Positions 27,254 to 37,233 of a stretch of DNA of 64,000 nt are shown here, in pieces. Position numbers and translations under genes: made by a program. The stretch's first letter is position 1; each line of letters begins with the position of its first letter. The DNA is from Streptococcus hyointestinalis (GTDB taxonomy: Bacteria; Bacillota; Bacilli; Lactobacillales; Streptococcaceae), in the NCBI RefSeq assembly GCF_900459405.1, contig NZ_UHFN01000007.1, positions 2,170,001 through 2,234,000 of the forward strand. Direction: 5' to 3'. The notes under the pieces were generated by a model. It saw nothing but the letters and a program-made list of their open reading frames with translations. It did not search any database and was not told where the DNA came from.

Positions 27254-28417
27254 CCCCACTTGTCAAGTCAAGTGCAACAAGTTCATTGATAACTAGAGTT
27301 CCAGAGGTTAAGCTGTTTGGGCTAGCCCAAACAAAATATTTGCGGTTTTATACTTGTGAAGTCGTCTAGGTCTGTCATTGATAGCAGAGACGTAGTGATT
27401 GAGTTCTTCTGTCGTTAGTGAGTTAAGAGAGACACCTTTTGGGAGAAACTCTCTCAAGAGACCATTGAAATTTTCATTTGTTCCTCTTTCATGAGAAGCA
27501 TAAGGATGGGCAAAATAGACTTCCACACCTTTTAAGTCTGACAAGCTACTGAACTCTGAGCCATTGTCCGATGTGATGGAGCGAATAGGGTACTGCGATA
27601 GTAAGCTCTTAACAGCCCTATTGATGGTTTCTGCTTGTTTATTAGCCAATTTTACAGCGATGGCAAATCGTGTTTGACGCTCTACTAAGGTCAAAATAAC
27701 AGCTTCACCTTTGGTTTTCTTGCCAAGAACCAAATCAATCTCCCAATGCCCAAATTCAGAACGGTCATTGATACACTCTGGACGTTCTTCAATGGATTTT
27801 CCTAAGATTTTCGTCGTGGCCTTAGGCGTTACTTTAGACCGTTTTCGGATGCACACCATCTTAGGTAAATCAATCGGTTTAACCCTCAACAGTCCGTCTT
27901 TGATGTAACGATACACTGTCTTGGTGGAAGGGATAACTTCCAGTGGATGTTTTTCTCGGTAAGTTTGAACAAAGCTATCAACACTGTGACAACGAGGTTT
28001 CGTTTTCAGGGCTTTCTCAAGTTCCTTGAAGAATGTCTGGGAGCAGTATGATAGTTTATGATAGGCACTTTTTCGACGATTGATTTCATAAACACGTTGA
28101 CCACTATCTGGAAAGTAAACCGTTGAGTAGATTCGTTTCCCGTTCTTATCTTGAACCTGAGAAACACTTCCTCGTTTGATTTCCCGACTGATGGTTGAGC
28201 GATGACGCCCAAGCAGACGAGCAATCTCAGAGGGGGTCTTGCCCATCTTGAGATAGGCGCTGATTTCTCTGCGTTCAGAGGCTGAAAGGTGTGAGTATAA
28301 CGATTTTTTGGTAGAATGATTAGTGGACATGTTTATCTGCTTTCTATACTGAGTTGGGGAATTCTAGTATATCAGACGAGCATGTCTTTTTTGTTGCACT
28401 TCATTTTACAACACGGG
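27254..28417 (-). mobile_element. IS30-family insertion sequence B, copy 2
   Basis: 1164 bp inside the ugpE-like gene, flanked by 13-bp direct repeats. Terminal imperfect inverted repeats begin CCC and share AAGTGCAACAA. The transposase reads in the same direction as the interrupted operon, and a -10/-35 outward promoter could in principle drive the downstream genes, but none is evident. Confidence 0.95.
27308..28330 (-). CDS. IS30-family transposase of element B, copy 2
   Basis: 340-residue DDE transposase starting MSTNHSTKKSLYSHLS, differing from copy 1 at about ten residues (for example VCIRKRSKVTP for VSIRKRSKVRP). Catalytic D (WEIDLVLG), D (SDNGSEF) and E (GTNENFNG) are intact. Confidence 0.93.
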   Translation of the reverse strand: MSTNHSTKKSLYSHLSASERREISAYLKMGKTPSEIARLLGRHRSTISREIKRGSVSQVQDKNGKRIYSTVYFPDSGQRVYEINRRKSAYHKLSYCSQTFFKELEKALKTKPRCHSVDSFVQTYREKHPLEVIPSTKTVYRYIKDGLLRVKPIDLPKMVCIRKRSKVTPKATTKILGKSIEERPECINDRSEFGHWEIDLVLGKKTKGEAVILTLVERQTRFAIAVKLANKQAETINRAVKSLLSQYPIRSITSDNGSEFSSLSDLKGVEVYFAHPYASHERGTNENFNGLLREFLPKGVSLNSLTTEELNHYVSAINDRPRRLHKYKTANILFGLAQTA

Positions 28418-28430
28418 ATAAAATTTGGAA
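28418..28430. repeat. Target-site duplication of IS element B copy 2 (right)
   Basis: ATAAAATTTGGAA, identical to 27241-27253. Confidence 0.92.
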
Positions 28431-28790
28431 TAACAATCGCCTCAAAAGGAATCATCATGGTCGCTAAAATGAGAGCAAAGACTATCTTTTTCCCCTTAAA
28501 ATCTATAAAGGCAAAAGGGTAAGCACACAGAGCAGAGACTGCTACAGATCCGACCATGGTCAGTGTTGAAATCAACAGGCTATTCAAAAAGTAGCGAATG
28601 ATTGGCGTCTCGCAAATAGCGGATATATAATTACCCAAAGAAAGGTTGCTACTAAAGATATTACCCTGTATCAAGTCCTCTGTCGGAAGTAAGCTGGTAT
28701 AAATCCCCACAACCAGCGGAGTCATCACGACAAGCGTCATCAAAAGAATCACACTATAGTTCATACAGCGCTGCATAGTTGTCATTTTCA

Positions 28791-29660
28791 TCAATAAGTC
28801 ACCCGTTTTTCTAAAACTTTAAATTGGAGCATGGTAAAAATACCAATAATAGTCGCAAGAACGATGGATTCGGCACTAGCTGTCGCATAATCTCCACTGA
28901 TAAAGGCGTCTTGGTAAATCTTATAAACTAAAAAATTAGTCGTATTATCAGGACCACCTGCCGTCATCAAATCAATCAAGCCAAATCCTTTAAAAGCGTC
29001 AATAACTGTCACTACCACGACAAAAAATAAAGTGGGCGAAATCATGGGCAAGGTGATATGAAAAAATTGATAGCGAGACGTTAAGCCTTCTATCTCCGCA
29101 CACTCATATAGATGACTAGGCAAGGACTGTATAGCGCCTAATAAAATGAGAAAAGCAAAACCAAGATTTAGCCAAACGGTTGAGATAACCACAGCTAGCA
29201 TGGCGCCGCTAGGAGTGCTTAGCACATTAGAGACAGGAAGATTCATCAGAGCTAAGATTTTAGCAAGCGGTCCTGCTGTTGGGTTAAAGATAAAGAGCCA
29301 AAGCACCGCACCCACCGATATGGACACACCCATAGTGCTTGAAAAAACCGTTTTGAAAAAGCCAGCACCACGCAATTTTTTAGCCGCAAAATTTGCCATC
29401 GCTAAACTCAAAACAATGGTCAGAACAGTCACAGCAAAAACAAAAACCAAGGTCATGAGGGTGCTTTTTTGAAAAGCAGTGTTTTTAAAGAGAGTGATAT
29501 AGTTATCAAAACCTACAAAAACACTGCTACCACCAGAAACATCTGTTAAGTGAAAACTGGTGTAAATCGTCTTGACAATCGGATAAAAGACAAAGACCAA
29601 TAAAAGAAGCACAGCTGGCGCCAAAAAGGCAGCTGTTGAGAGGGTATCTTTCTTTTTCAT
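28791..29660 (-). CDS. ugpA: ABC transporter permease, MalF/UgpA type
   Basis: 289-residue CUT1-family permease with six membrane segments and the EAA loop (YECAEIEGLTSRYQFFHITLPMISP, about residues 190-214) that docks on the ATPase. Overlaps the next permease gene by four bases. Its partner permease is IS-interrupted, so this subunit is likely non-functional in uptake. Confidence 0.88.
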   Translation of the reverse strand: MKKKDTLSTAAFLAPAVLLLLVFVFYPIVKTIYTSFHLTDVSGGSSVFVGFDNYITLFKNTAFQKSTLMTLVFVFAVTVLTIVLSLAMANFAAKKLRGAGFFKTVFSSTMGVSISVGAVLWLFIFNPTAGPLAKILALMNLPVSNVLSTPSGAMLAVVISTVWLNLGFAFLILLGAIQSLPSHLYECAEIEGLTSRYQFFHITLPMISPTLFFVVVVTVIDAFKGFGLIDLMTAGGPDNTTNFLVYKIYQDAFISGDYATASAESIVLATIIGIFTMLQFKVLEKRVTY

Positions 29661-29670
29661 CAGCTCACTC

Positions 29671-30735
29671 CTATCCCTTTATAGCGCAGTCGTTTTGGTC
29701 AAAAATGTGATAACGACCCGTCAAACTAACGCTCACTTTATCGTTTAGGTGCCAATCAATGTGCGCTCCTTCTTCTGGCAGTAAAACCGTAATGTTAGAG
29801 CCGTTTGTCAACTCAAGGTGGCACACCAATTGATTGCCCAGATACTCAATATTGGTAATACAAGCATTTGGCGTTTTTGTCCTTGTGAGCGTCAAATCTT
29901 CTGGACGAACGCCCACTTTAAAGGTTGAGCTGAATGTGACAATATGTTGCTTAGGCAGCTTGATACTGTCTGCTAGATGAAGTGTCTGCTCAGCGTCTAG
30001 GTGAGCGTCAAGGATATTCATCTGTGGGCTTCCTAGAAAACGCCCGACAAAAACATTGTTAGGGTGCTTGTAGATTTCTGCTGGTGTGCCGACTTGTTGG
30101 ACGTGATGGTCGTTGAGGACGACGATACGGTCTGCCATGGTCATAGCCTCCACTTGGTCATGTGTGACATAGACCACAGTAAGCCCTAGCTGGCGTTGCA
30201 GACGGCGAATGACGGAGCGCATAGAGGTGCGCAATTGAGCGTCTAAATTGGACAAAGGCTCATCCATCAAGCAAATCTTAGCTTCGCTAGCAATCGAACG
30301 TGCTAAAGCAACACGTTGCCTTTGACCACCAGAGAGAGCACTTGGTTTCTTATCGGCGTAGTCTGTGAGTGCCACTGTTTCAATAGCCTTACTCACTCTC
30401 CTTTCAATCTCGTCAGTAGGCAATTTACGTGCTTTGAGACCAAAAGCGACATTTTCCTTGACGGTCAGAAAGGGATAGAGCGCATAATTTTGAAAAACCA
30501 TGGTCAAATCACGCTCTTTAGGTGGTAAATCGGTTACGTCTCTACCGTTAATGTAGATTTTTCCCTCACTGACAGACACCAAGCCCGCAATCATACGAAG
30601 CAATGTGCTCTTGCCACAGCCTGATGGTCCCACAATAGCGATAAACTCCCCATCTTCTATGGTCAAGTTAACATCTCTAAGCACTTCTTCACCATTGTCA
30701 TAAACTTTTTTAACATCCTGTAGTTGAATGGACAT
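29671..30735 (-). CDS. ugpC: CUT1-family ABC transporter ATP-binding protein (UgpC/MsmK-like)
   Basis: 354 residues: Walker A GPSGCGKST, Q-loop, signature LSGGQRQR, Walker B CLMDEPLSNLD, switch His, then a C-terminal TOBE/regulatory domain typical of MalK/UgpC/MsmK. First intact gene of the operon. Such ATPases are often shared among several sugar importers in streptococci, so it may still serve other systems. AAAGGAGGA ribosome site lies inside the end of an upstream open remnant (30710-30895). Confidence 0.88.
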   Translation of the reverse strand: MSIQLQDVKKVYDNGEEVLRDVNLTIEDGEFIAIVGPSGCGKSTLLRMIAGLVSVSEGKIYINGRDVTDLPPKERDLTMVFQNYALYPFLTVKENVAFGLKARKLPTDEIERRVSKAIETVALTDYADKKPSALSGGQRQRVALARSIASEAKICLMDEPLSNLDAQLRTSMRSVIRRLQRQLGLTVVYVTHDQVEAMTMADRIVVLNDHHVQQVGTPAEIYKHPNNVFVGRFLGSPQMNILDAHLDAEQTLHLADSIKLPKQHIVTFSSTFKVGVRPEDLTLTRTKTPNACITNIEYLGNQLVCHLELTNGSNITVLLPEEGAHIDWHLNDKVSVSLTGRYHIFDQNDCAIKG

Positions 30736-30895
30736 ATCTTTCCTCCTTTAATAACCTCATTTCTGTCCTAAACTGCACATAATCATTATTAACAAATATC
30801 TTGTCATTATCTGCTAGATCAATCCATAATAACCTCCAAATATCATCTTTTGTTATCTTAGCACCATCATGTAAAGTATTTATCAAATAGTCATC
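30710..30895 (-). pseudogene. Open protein-like remnant upstream of ugpC
   Basis: A 60-codon frame without a usable start reads DDYLINTLHDGAK...ITKDDIWRLLWIDLADND...FVNNDYVQF...MRLLKEERYV and stops inside ugpC. Regular polar/hydrophobic spacing and overlap with the ugpC ribosome site look like the tail of a former upstream gene of the operon. I do not recognise the family. The terminator of treC abuts its 5' side. Confidence 0.4.
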
Positions 30896-30910
30896 AAAAA
30901 TAAAACAAGA

Positions 30911-30945
30911 AAAAACCTATCCCTGTAAACTACAGAGATAGGTTT
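30911..30945 (-). terminator. treC terminator
   Basis: Stem AAACCTATC.CTGTA / TACAG.GATAGGTTT followed by T6 on the minus strand, 11 bp after the treC stop. Confidence 0.9.
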
Positions 30946-30955
30946 CTAAAATGTT

Positions 30956-32587
30956 TTATGCGTTTTCAATGAGGATAGCTAGGGTTTGATAAGGGGTTAG
31001 GGTTAGTTTTTGTGTGATTTTAGGGGTTGTGTAATTGCTGACAAGCACTTGACCATTGGTGTAAACTTCTGGTAAATCTAGCTCTACTTTTTCAGCGCTG
31101 AAGTTATTGAAGACAAGGAGTTTTTGCTCATCTAGTTGACGCTCAAAAGCGTAAATCTGATGGCTTTCTTGATAAGCTGCCTTGTAGTCGCCCTCTGCGA
31201 TGATGGGGTAGTTTTTACGCAGGGCGATGAGTTTTTGATAGAAGGGGAAGATTTTACCTGACATCTCACTTGCGACATTGATGTCTTTGTGAGACGCTCC
31301 AAGTGCTAGCCAAGGTTTAGCAGTCGAGAAACCTGCATAGGTGCTGTCGTCCCACTGCATAGGCGTTCTTGAGTTGTCACGTGATTTTGCCTTGATAATG
31401 GCAAAAGCTTCCTCGTCAGTCTTTCCAGAATCTCTCAGCTCTCTATAGGCATTGATACTTTCAATATCGACGTAATCGTCCATGCTTGTAAAGTCAGGGT
31501 CAAGCATACCGATCTCCTCACCCATGTAGACATAAGGGGTTCCTCTTGAGAGGTGAATGCTGGCTGCCAGCATAGTAGCACCTTCATTGCGGAAGTTTTT
31601 GACATCCACAAAGCGGTTGAGCGCACGAGGCTGGTCATGGTTGTTCCAAAAGAGAGCATTCCAGCCGTCGTTGTCACTCATGGCTTCGCCCCAAGTATGA
31701 AAGAGGTTTTTAAGACTGTCAAAGTCATAGGCTTTTAGGGTCCATTTTTGCCCATTGTCATAGTCCACCTTGAGATGGTGGAAGTTAAAGACCATAGACA
31801 GCTCATGACGTTCTGGATTGCTGTAGTTGACACAGTTGTCAATCGTAGTTGAGCTCATCTCACCGACTGTCATGCTGTCACTATCTTGACCAAAGGTTGC
31901 TTCATTAAGCATTCTAAGGTAGTCGTGTGTGATGGGTCGGTCTGTGTAGGCAGGCTTACCGTCGTTTACAGGGCAGTCAACGAGGACCTCGTCTTTTCCG
32001 ATGAGATTGACCACGTCAAAGCGGAAGTGTTTAACGCCCTTATCACGCCAGAAGTTGACAACCTTGAACAGCTCTTCTCGGACATGGGGATTGCGCCAGT
32101 TGAGGTCAGCTTGAGTCACATCAAAAAGGTGGAGATAGTATTTTCCAGTATCGCCAAAGGGTGCCCAGGCATTACCACCAAACTTTGACAGCCAGTCCGT
32201 CGGCTTATCTCTTAGAATAAAGAAGTCTTGATAGTAAGCGTCACCTGCGAGTGCCTTCTTAAACCACTCATGCTCCGTTGAGCAGTGGTTTAAGACCATA
32301 TCAAGCATGAGCTCGATGCCATACGATTTAGCTGTTGTAACCAAGTCCTCAAAGTCTGCCATTGTCCCAAAGAGCGGGTTGACAGCAGTGTAATCTGAAA
32401 TGTCATAGCCGTTGTCACGCTGGGGACTAGGATAGAAAGGATTGAGCCAAATGACATCAATGCCTAACTCAGACAGATAAGGTAACTTTTCCTTGATACC
32501 TTGTAAATCTCCGATTCCATTTCCTGTGGTATCTTTGTATGATTTGGGGTAAATTTGATAGACGACACTTTTTTTATCAAATGACAT
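30956..32587 (-). CDS. treC: Alpha,alpha-phosphotrehalase (trehalose-6-phosphate hydrolase)
   Basis: 543-residue GH13 enzyme cleaving trehalose-6-phosphate to glucose and glucose-6-phosphate in the cytoplasm. Conserved regions: DMVLNHCS, FRFDVVNLI (nucleophile Asp, about residue 190), GEMSSTT (acid Glu) and FWNNHDQPR (third acid). Start set at MSFDKKSVVYQIYPKSY behind GTGAGGA; a GTG start four codons earlier overlaps the ribosome site. Assigned to TreC and not to a general alpha-glucosidase because it sits between a trehalose PTS and TreR. Confidence 0.92.
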   Translation of the reverse strand: MSFDKKSVVYQIYPKSYKDTTGNGIGDLQGIKEKLPYLSELGIDVIWLNPFYPSPQRDNGYDISDYTAVNPLFGTMADFEDLVTTAKSYGIELMLDMVLNHCSTEHEWFKKALAGDAYYQDFFILRDKPTDWLSKFGGNAWAPFGDTGKYYLHLFDVTQADLNWRNPHVREELFKVVNFWRDKGVKHFRFDVVNLIGKDEVLVDCPVNDGKPAYTDRPITHDYLRMLNEATFGQDSDSMTVGEMSSTTIDNCVNYSNPERHELSMVFNFHHLKVDYDNGQKWTLKAYDFDSLKNLFHTWGEAMSDNDGWNALFWNNHDQPRALNRFVDVKNFRNEGATMLAASIHLSRGTPYVYMGEEIGMLDPDFTSMDDYVDIESINAYRELRDSGKTDEEAFAIIKAKSRDNSRTPMQWDDSTYAGFSTAKPWLALGASHKDINVASEMSGKIFPFYQKLIALRKNYPIIAEGDYKAAYQESHQIYAFERQLDEQKLLVFNNFSAEKVELDLPEVYTNGQVLVSNYTTPKITQKLTLTPYQTLAILIENA

Positions 32588-32608
32588 AGTAATCCTCACT
32601 TTATACTG

Positions 32609-34312
<1,704 letters not shown>

Positions 34313-34624
34313 TTATTGGATGAAGTTTTGGTTACTTTTGGCTGCAGACTTGGCAGCTTCTTTTGAGACACCTTCGATACCAGACACCGCTGTAAAGTCA
34401 TTGTAAAAGAGCGGCACGTCATTTCCGATGATAACTTGGAACTGACCAGCGTTGGTAAAGGTTCCCTTAACAGACGGAATGTTCTCAATCGTCTTAGTAT
34501 CTGCTTTTTTATCATCAACGAGAACAAAGCGCATGCGCGTCGCACAGTGTGTTACGGCACTGACATTTTCCTTACCCCCAATCGCTGTGAGCAGGGTTTT
34601 GGCATCCTGTTCAAATTTCCCCAT
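34313..34624 (-). CDS. treP: Trehalose PTS EIIB portion (upstream part of split treP)
   Basis: 103 residues starting MGKFEQDAKTLLTAIGG behind GAAGGAGG. PTS EIIB domain with the phospho-Cys in VTHCATRMRF (about residue 26). It ends NQNFIQ then TAA, in frame with the EIIC part that starts six bases later; the normal protein is a single IIBCA chain. A one-base change (AAA or CAA to TAA) would explain it. The longer frame to 34702 is upstream leader, not coding. Confidence 0.85.
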   Translation of the reverse strand: MGKFEQDAKTLLTAIGGKENVSAVTHCATRMRFVLVDDKKADTKTIENIPSVKGTFTNAGQFQVIIGNDVPLFYNDFTAVSGIEGVSKEAAKSAAKSNQNFIQ

Positions 34625-34673
34625 AATGTATTTTCCTCCTTCAAGTGTGAACTTGATTTCTTTTTGTGTCTTT

Positions 34674-34702
34674 ATTGTAACCGCTTTTAAAGTTGTCTGC
34701 AA
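34674..34702 (-). promoter_or_regulatory. treP promoter with overlapping cre site
   Basis: Minus strand TTGCAG (34697-34702), 17 bp, TACAAT (34674-34679). TAAAAGCGGTTACA (34676-34689) matches the cre consensus at 13 of 14 positions and overlaps the -10, so CcpA repression is expected. Confidence 0.75.
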
Positions 34703-34744
34703 GTTATTTTTAGATTTTTTCCAAAATTTTTGTTAAAATAAATA

Positions 34745-34770
34745 AGTTGTATGGTTTTTGAAAAACAACT
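34745..34770. promoter_or_regulatory. Candidate TreR operator in the treP-treR intergenic region
   Basis: AGTTGT (34745-34750) and ACAACT (34765-34770) form an inverted repeat just after the treR extended -10 (TGTTAAAAT, 34731-34739). A third AGTTGT lies inside the treP promoter (34691-34696). The half-site resembles GntR-family TreR sites; identity inferred. Confidence 0.45.
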
Positions 34771-34793
34771 AGCTAGAAACAGAGGACATATAG

Positions 34794-35513
34794 ATGAAAA
34801 AATACCAAGCAATCGCAAACGACCTCGAGCTGGCTATCCAAAACGGTGACTACCCGCCAGACAGCTTTTTGCCGACCGAGGACAGCTTGACCAAGCACTA
34901 TCAGGTCAGTCGTGACACCATCAGACGTGCCCTAAAGCAGCTCAGCGAGCAAGGGCTCATCAAAAAAAGGCACGGCTCTGGCTCACAAGTTTTAAAACAA
35001 GAGCAGATTAACTTTCCTGTCTCTGAATTGACCAGCTATCAAGAGCTGGCTAAGCAGCTCAAGGTCCCCTCACAAACCAATGTCATCTCTATTGATAAGC
35101 TTATCGTGGATGAGGACTTGGCGCAGCTCACAGGCTTTAAGCCAAATATCCTCATCTGGCGCATTGTCAGACAGCGAGTAGTGGACGGGGTAGCTTCTGT
35201 CATTGACATTGATTATTTGCGAAAAGATTTGGTAGCTGAGATGAACCGTCAGATAGCTGAGGACTCTCTCTACCACTATCTCGAGGATGAGCTGGGGCTT
35301 GACATCGCCTTTGCCCAAAAGGAAATCACCATCGACCAGCTCACAGACATGGACAAGCTCCTCCTAGACATCGGTCAAGAGCACCACGTCGTCTCGGTCA
35401 AATCAAAAGTCTTCCTATCCAGTCAAGAGCAATTTCAATTCACCGAAAGTCGACACAAGTTAGAAAAATTCAAATTTGTCGATTTTGCCAGACGCAACAA
35501 GCACAAGTTGTAA
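34794..35513 (+). CDS. treR: Trehalose operon repressor, GntR/HutC family
   Basis: 239 residues. N-terminal GntR winged HTH (residues 1-70: LPTEDSLTKHYQVSRDTIRRALKQLSEQGLI), C-terminal UTRA effector domain (about 85-230) that binds trehalose-6-phosphate in TreR. Divergent from treP-treC, the usual arrangement. Confidence 0.92.
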   Translation: MKKYQAIANDLELAIQNGDYPPDSFLPTEDSLTKHYQVSRDTIRRALKQLSEQGLIKKRHGSGSQVLKQEQINFPVSELTSYQELAKQLKVPSQTNVISIDKLIVDEDLAQLTGFKPNILIWRIVRQRVVDGVASVIDIDYLRKDLVAEMNRQIAEDSLYHYLEDELGLDIAFAQKEITIDQLTDMDKLLLDIGQEHHVVSVKSKVFLSSQEQFQFTESRHKLEKFKFVDFARRNKHKL

Positions 35514-35547
35514 TGTTTAACCACTTTCATTCATTATAAGGAGTATC

Positions 35548-36273
35548 ATGTTATTTTTAATTCCCACCGCAAAAGAAATGACACAAGCCAATACACTTGT
35601 GTCATACAACTTGCCAACAAAAGTAGAAACGATCATCAAAACCATGGCTGCTTTTTCGCCACAAGAGCTGGAAAAGATTTACCGTATCAAGCCTGAAGCC
35701 AGCCAAAAAGAGTACCAGCGCTGGCAGGACTTTTCTACAAGCGAGCTAAAATGCGCACCAGCTCTTGACCTCTACAACGGACTCATGTACCGCAACCTAA
35801 AGCAGGAAACCTTCACCCAGATTGACCGTGACTATCTCAACCAACATGTCGCCATTACATCGAGCCTTTACGGCATTATCTCGCCTTTTGAGATGATTTC
35901 TGAGCATCGGCTGGACTTTAACACGCCTGTCACGATTGATGGGCAGAGCCTCAAAAGCTATTGGCGAGCTGACTACGACCAGTTCCTACAGGGTAAGAAC
36001 TGCGTCGTCTCCCTACTCTCTAGTGAGTTTGAGGCGGTCTTTTCACCAAAATTACGGCAAAAGCTGATCAAAGTCCAGTTCATGGAAAAAGGTCAAAATG
36101 GGCTAAAAACCCACTCAACCATCTCCAAAAAAGCTCGTGGGCAATTCCTCTTTCACGCCATGAGAGAGCATTGTCAAGACCTTGACAGCCTGAAAGAGCT
36201 CAGCTGGGACGGCTTTTCCTACCAAGATCTACTATCCACAGAGCAAAAACTAGTCTTTGTCAAATCTTGCTAG
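35548..36273 (+). CDS. yaaA: YaaA family peroxide-stress/DNA-binding protein (DUF328)
   Basis: 241-residue YaaA/DUF328 protein. Family features: LFLIPTAKEM at the N-terminus, LYNGLMYRNL (near 77), ITSSLYGIISPFEMISEHRLDFN (about 108-130), and HSTISKKARGQF near 190. E. coli YaaA lowers intracellular free iron under peroxide stress. AAGGAGT ribosome site; 34 bp after treR, so cotranscription is possible. Confidence 0.88.
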   Translation: MLFLIPTAKEMTQANTLVSYNLPTKVETIIKTMAAFSPQELEKIYRIKPEASQKEYQRWQDFSTSELKCAPALDLYNGLMYRNLKQETFTQIDRDYLNQHVAITSSLYGIISPFEMISEHRLDFNTPVTIDGQSLKSYWRADYDQFLQGKNCVVSLLSSEFEAVFSPKLRQKLIKVQFMEKGQNGLKTHSTISKKARGQFLFHAMREHCQDLDSLKELSWDGFSYQDLLSTEQKLVFVKSC

Positions 36274-36290
36274 ACTTATTCACATCTATA

Positions 36291-36326
36291 GCCTCCCTTG
36301 ACGCACGTGTTAAGGGAGGCTTTTTT
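36291..36326 (+). terminator. yaaA terminator
   Basis: GCCTCCCTT / AAGGGAGGC with a 12-base loop followed by T6. Confidence 0.92.
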
Positions 36327-36343
36327 GCACCTGTCCTCAAAAC

Positions 36344-36561
36344 TTATCCACAGTTTTCCACATCCTGGGGATAAGTAAGGGGATAAATTGGGGATAAGTT
36401 TGTTAAACAGAAAAATGACATGCATTTTCTTTGACAAGAGAGCCTATCTTGTTCAAAAAAGCTGTGGTTTTATCTGCTTTTTAGCATTGACAAGTCTTGT
36501 CAACGGTTTTACACAGGTTATGCACAAGGTGTGGATAAGCCTTGTCGATTTCTGTGTATAA
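36344..36561. other. DnaA-box cluster between convergent yaaA and nrdG
   Basis: Two perfect TTATCCACA boxes (36344-36352 plus; 36530-36538 minus), two TTATNCACA boxes (36518-36526 plus; 36553-36561 minus) and one-mismatch copies at 36354-36362, 36366-36374, 36389-36397 and 36507-36515, all in 218 bp. The stretch also holds palindromes TTGACAAG-T-CTTGTCAA (36487-36503) and TTTGACAAGA / TCTTGTTCAAA (36430-36457). No gene lies here. Confidence 0.8.
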
Positions 36562-36578
36562 CTCAGTTTATAGACAAG

Positions 36579-36601
36579 AAAAAAAGCCACCTTAGGCGAC
36601 T
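36579..36601 (-). terminator. nrdG terminator
   Basis: Minus strand AGTCGCC / GGTGGCT stem with G-U pairs followed by T7, adjoining the nrdG stop. Confidence 0.75.
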
Positions 36602-36603
36602 CT

Positions 36604-37221
36604 TTATATCAAATCGTCACGACTGACCTGCTCAAAGGTCTTGCCATATCCATCATTGAGCTTGTCCCAGATAACGACTTGCTTGGCAGCCAGCGACTTT
36701 TGCACATCAATGATACGTTGGTTAGATGAGCCACGAAACTGCAGGGTCAAGTCTTTTTTGCGAATATCAAAGCGCCCATCCACCAAGATATCAATGAGAC
36801 CAAGCATCTCTAGCTTGTCAGGCGTCTCAAGCATCATCTCTTCCCAAGTGTAGCCTGTCCAAGACCAAATGTCCTTTTCAGGTAGTTCCCTTCTTACACG
36901 CTTGATGAGAGGGATTAAAATCCCTGTGTTTAAAAAGGGCTCTCCACCAAGCAGGGTCAAGCCTTGCACATAAGGCTGCGCCAAGTCCGCCATAATCTGC
37001 TCCTCTAGCTCTTGTGTATAAGGGACACCCGCCTTAAAAGACCAAGTAGCTGCATTGTAGCAGCCTTTACAGTGAAATTGACAGCCCGATACATAGAGTG
37101 AGTTGCGGACACCCTCACCATCTACAAAGTTAAAAGCTTTGTAGTCAATGATACGCCCTTGGCTAAGCTCCTCACTTTTCCACTCTCCTGGTTTTGGTGT
37201 GTTCCAGTTTGTTTCCTCCAT
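36604..37221 (-). CDS. nrdG: Anaerobic ribonucleotide reductase activating enzyme (radical SAM)
   Basis: 205 residues. The radical-SAM cluster is CQFHCKGC (Cys47, Cys51, Cys54), and GGEP (LLGGEPF) follows. It uses SAM to place the glycyl radical on NrdD. Twelve bases from the GNAT gene and last in the nrdD operon, the order known from other streptococci. Confidence 0.93.
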   Translation of the reverse strand: MEETNWNTPKPGEWKSEELSQGRIIDYKAFNFVDGEGVRNSLYVSGCQFHCKGCYNAATWSFKAGVPYTQELEEQIMADLAQPYVQGLTLLGGEPFLNTGILIPLIKRVRRELPEKDIWSWTGYTWEEMMLETPDKLEMLGLIDILVDGRFDIRKKDLTLQFRGSSNQRIIDVQKSLAAKQVVIWDKLNDGYGKTFEQVSRDDLI

Positions 37222-37233
37222 ATTACTCGCTTT

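Larger units (their letters stand above)
26799..28794 (-). pseudogene. ugpE: Sugar/glycerol-phosphate ABC permease (UgpE-like), interrupted by IS element B
   Basis: The N-terminal part (from 28794) carries the first membrane helices up to MMIPFEAIVIPNF; the C-terminal part (to 26799) resumes at VPNFITVKSMNLLNS and holds the EAA loop (EEAQIEGLSHLQFFLKVVLP). Removing 27254-28417 and one 13-bp repeat restores one continuous ~272-residue reading frame, so the insertion is the only lesion and is recent. The protein cannot be made whole. Confidence 0.93.

Noticed and set aside
32588..32599. GTG start four codons upstream for treC
   Set aside because: That segment is the ribosome-binding site for the conserved MSFDKKSVV start.
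36344..36561. The chromosomal oriC itself
   Set aside because: dnaA and dnaN are not adjacent, and no AT-rich unwinding region with DnaA-trio pattern is evident; a secondary cluster is the safer call.
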